Shown one piece after another: positions 5,211-5,269 of a stretch of DNA of 5,269 bases. Source of the DNA: Corynebacterium sp. (GTDB lineage: Bacteria > Actinomycetota > Actinomycetes > Mycobacteriales > Mycobacteriaceae); contig NZ_JASLIP010000022.1 in assembly GCF_030152825.1 (NCBI RefSeq), positions 1 to 5,269 on the forward strand, written 5' to 3'. Below the pieces are notes generated by a model, which saw only the letters and a program-made list of their open reading frames with translations, searched no databases and was not told the origin of the DNA. The first letter of the stretch is position 1. Each line of letters starts with the position of its first letter. A program made the translations under genes and the position numbers.

Positions 5211-5238
5211 ACTATACCCAGGGCCACCAAGCGCACAA
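5211..5238 (-). promoter_or_regulatory. Promoter of tRNA-Ser
   Basis: On the minus strand TTGTGC (5233-5238) and TATAGT (5211-5216) are 16 bases apart. TATAGT matches the -10 consensus at five of six positions. Only seven bases separate it from the first base of the mature tRNA, so the predicted transcription start lies within about zero to three bases of the tRNA 5' end. Confidence 0.6.
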
Positions 5239-5269
5239 AATCCCCAGCGCTCGCAGCATTTCCGGTCCC

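Overview
The window reads as a GC-rich actinobacterial chromosome segment, most likely Corynebacterium or a close relative. The evidence is gene content and order: an AspT-type aspartate aminotransferase upstream of dnaX on the same strand, GTG starts, strong G/C bias at third codon positions, a Thr-rich secreted lipoprotein and a corynebacterial-style tRNA-Ser. From memory, aminotransferase next to dnaZX is the arrangement in C. glutamicum and M. tuberculosis; I could not run a search.

Layout: bases 1-1065 (minus) hold the first 355 codons of dnaX, the clamp-loader gamma/tau subunit of DNA polymerase III; it runs off the left edge. Bases 1066-1310 have no firmly supported gene. They contain dnaX's probable own promoter, a cluster of GC-rich inverted repeats and a doubtful 79-codon reading frame. 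Bases 1311-1943 (minus) encode a TM2-domain membrane protein with a long His/Gly/Pro/Tyr-rich N-terminal region. Bases 2056-2736 (minus) encode a probable suppressor-of-fused (SUFU) domain protein. Bases 2770-4068 (minus) encode AspT. These three minus-strand genes are closely spaced (33 and 112 bases) and probably form an aspT-sufu-TM2 transcription unit, reading towards dnaX.

Bases 4069-4297 are a divergent intergenic region. Bases 4298-5014 (plus) encode a secreted lipoprotein with a Thr-rich spacer and a four-cysteine C-terminal domain. Bases 5118-5203 (minus) are tRNA-Ser(GGA), with its own promoter upstream and a perfect UUCG-capped terminator just beyond its 3' end.

The genes are mostly housekeeping (replication, aspartate/glutamate transamination, translation) mixed with poorly characterised envelope or soluble proteins. 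I see no mobile element, CRISPR array or defence cassette, and nothing that amounts to a complete new system. The most interesting points are a likely leaderless dnaX mRNA, a tRNA gene whose promoter predicts almost no 5' leader, a SUFU-domain gene next to aspT, the repeat-rich extension of the TM2 protein, and several unexplained inverted repeats.
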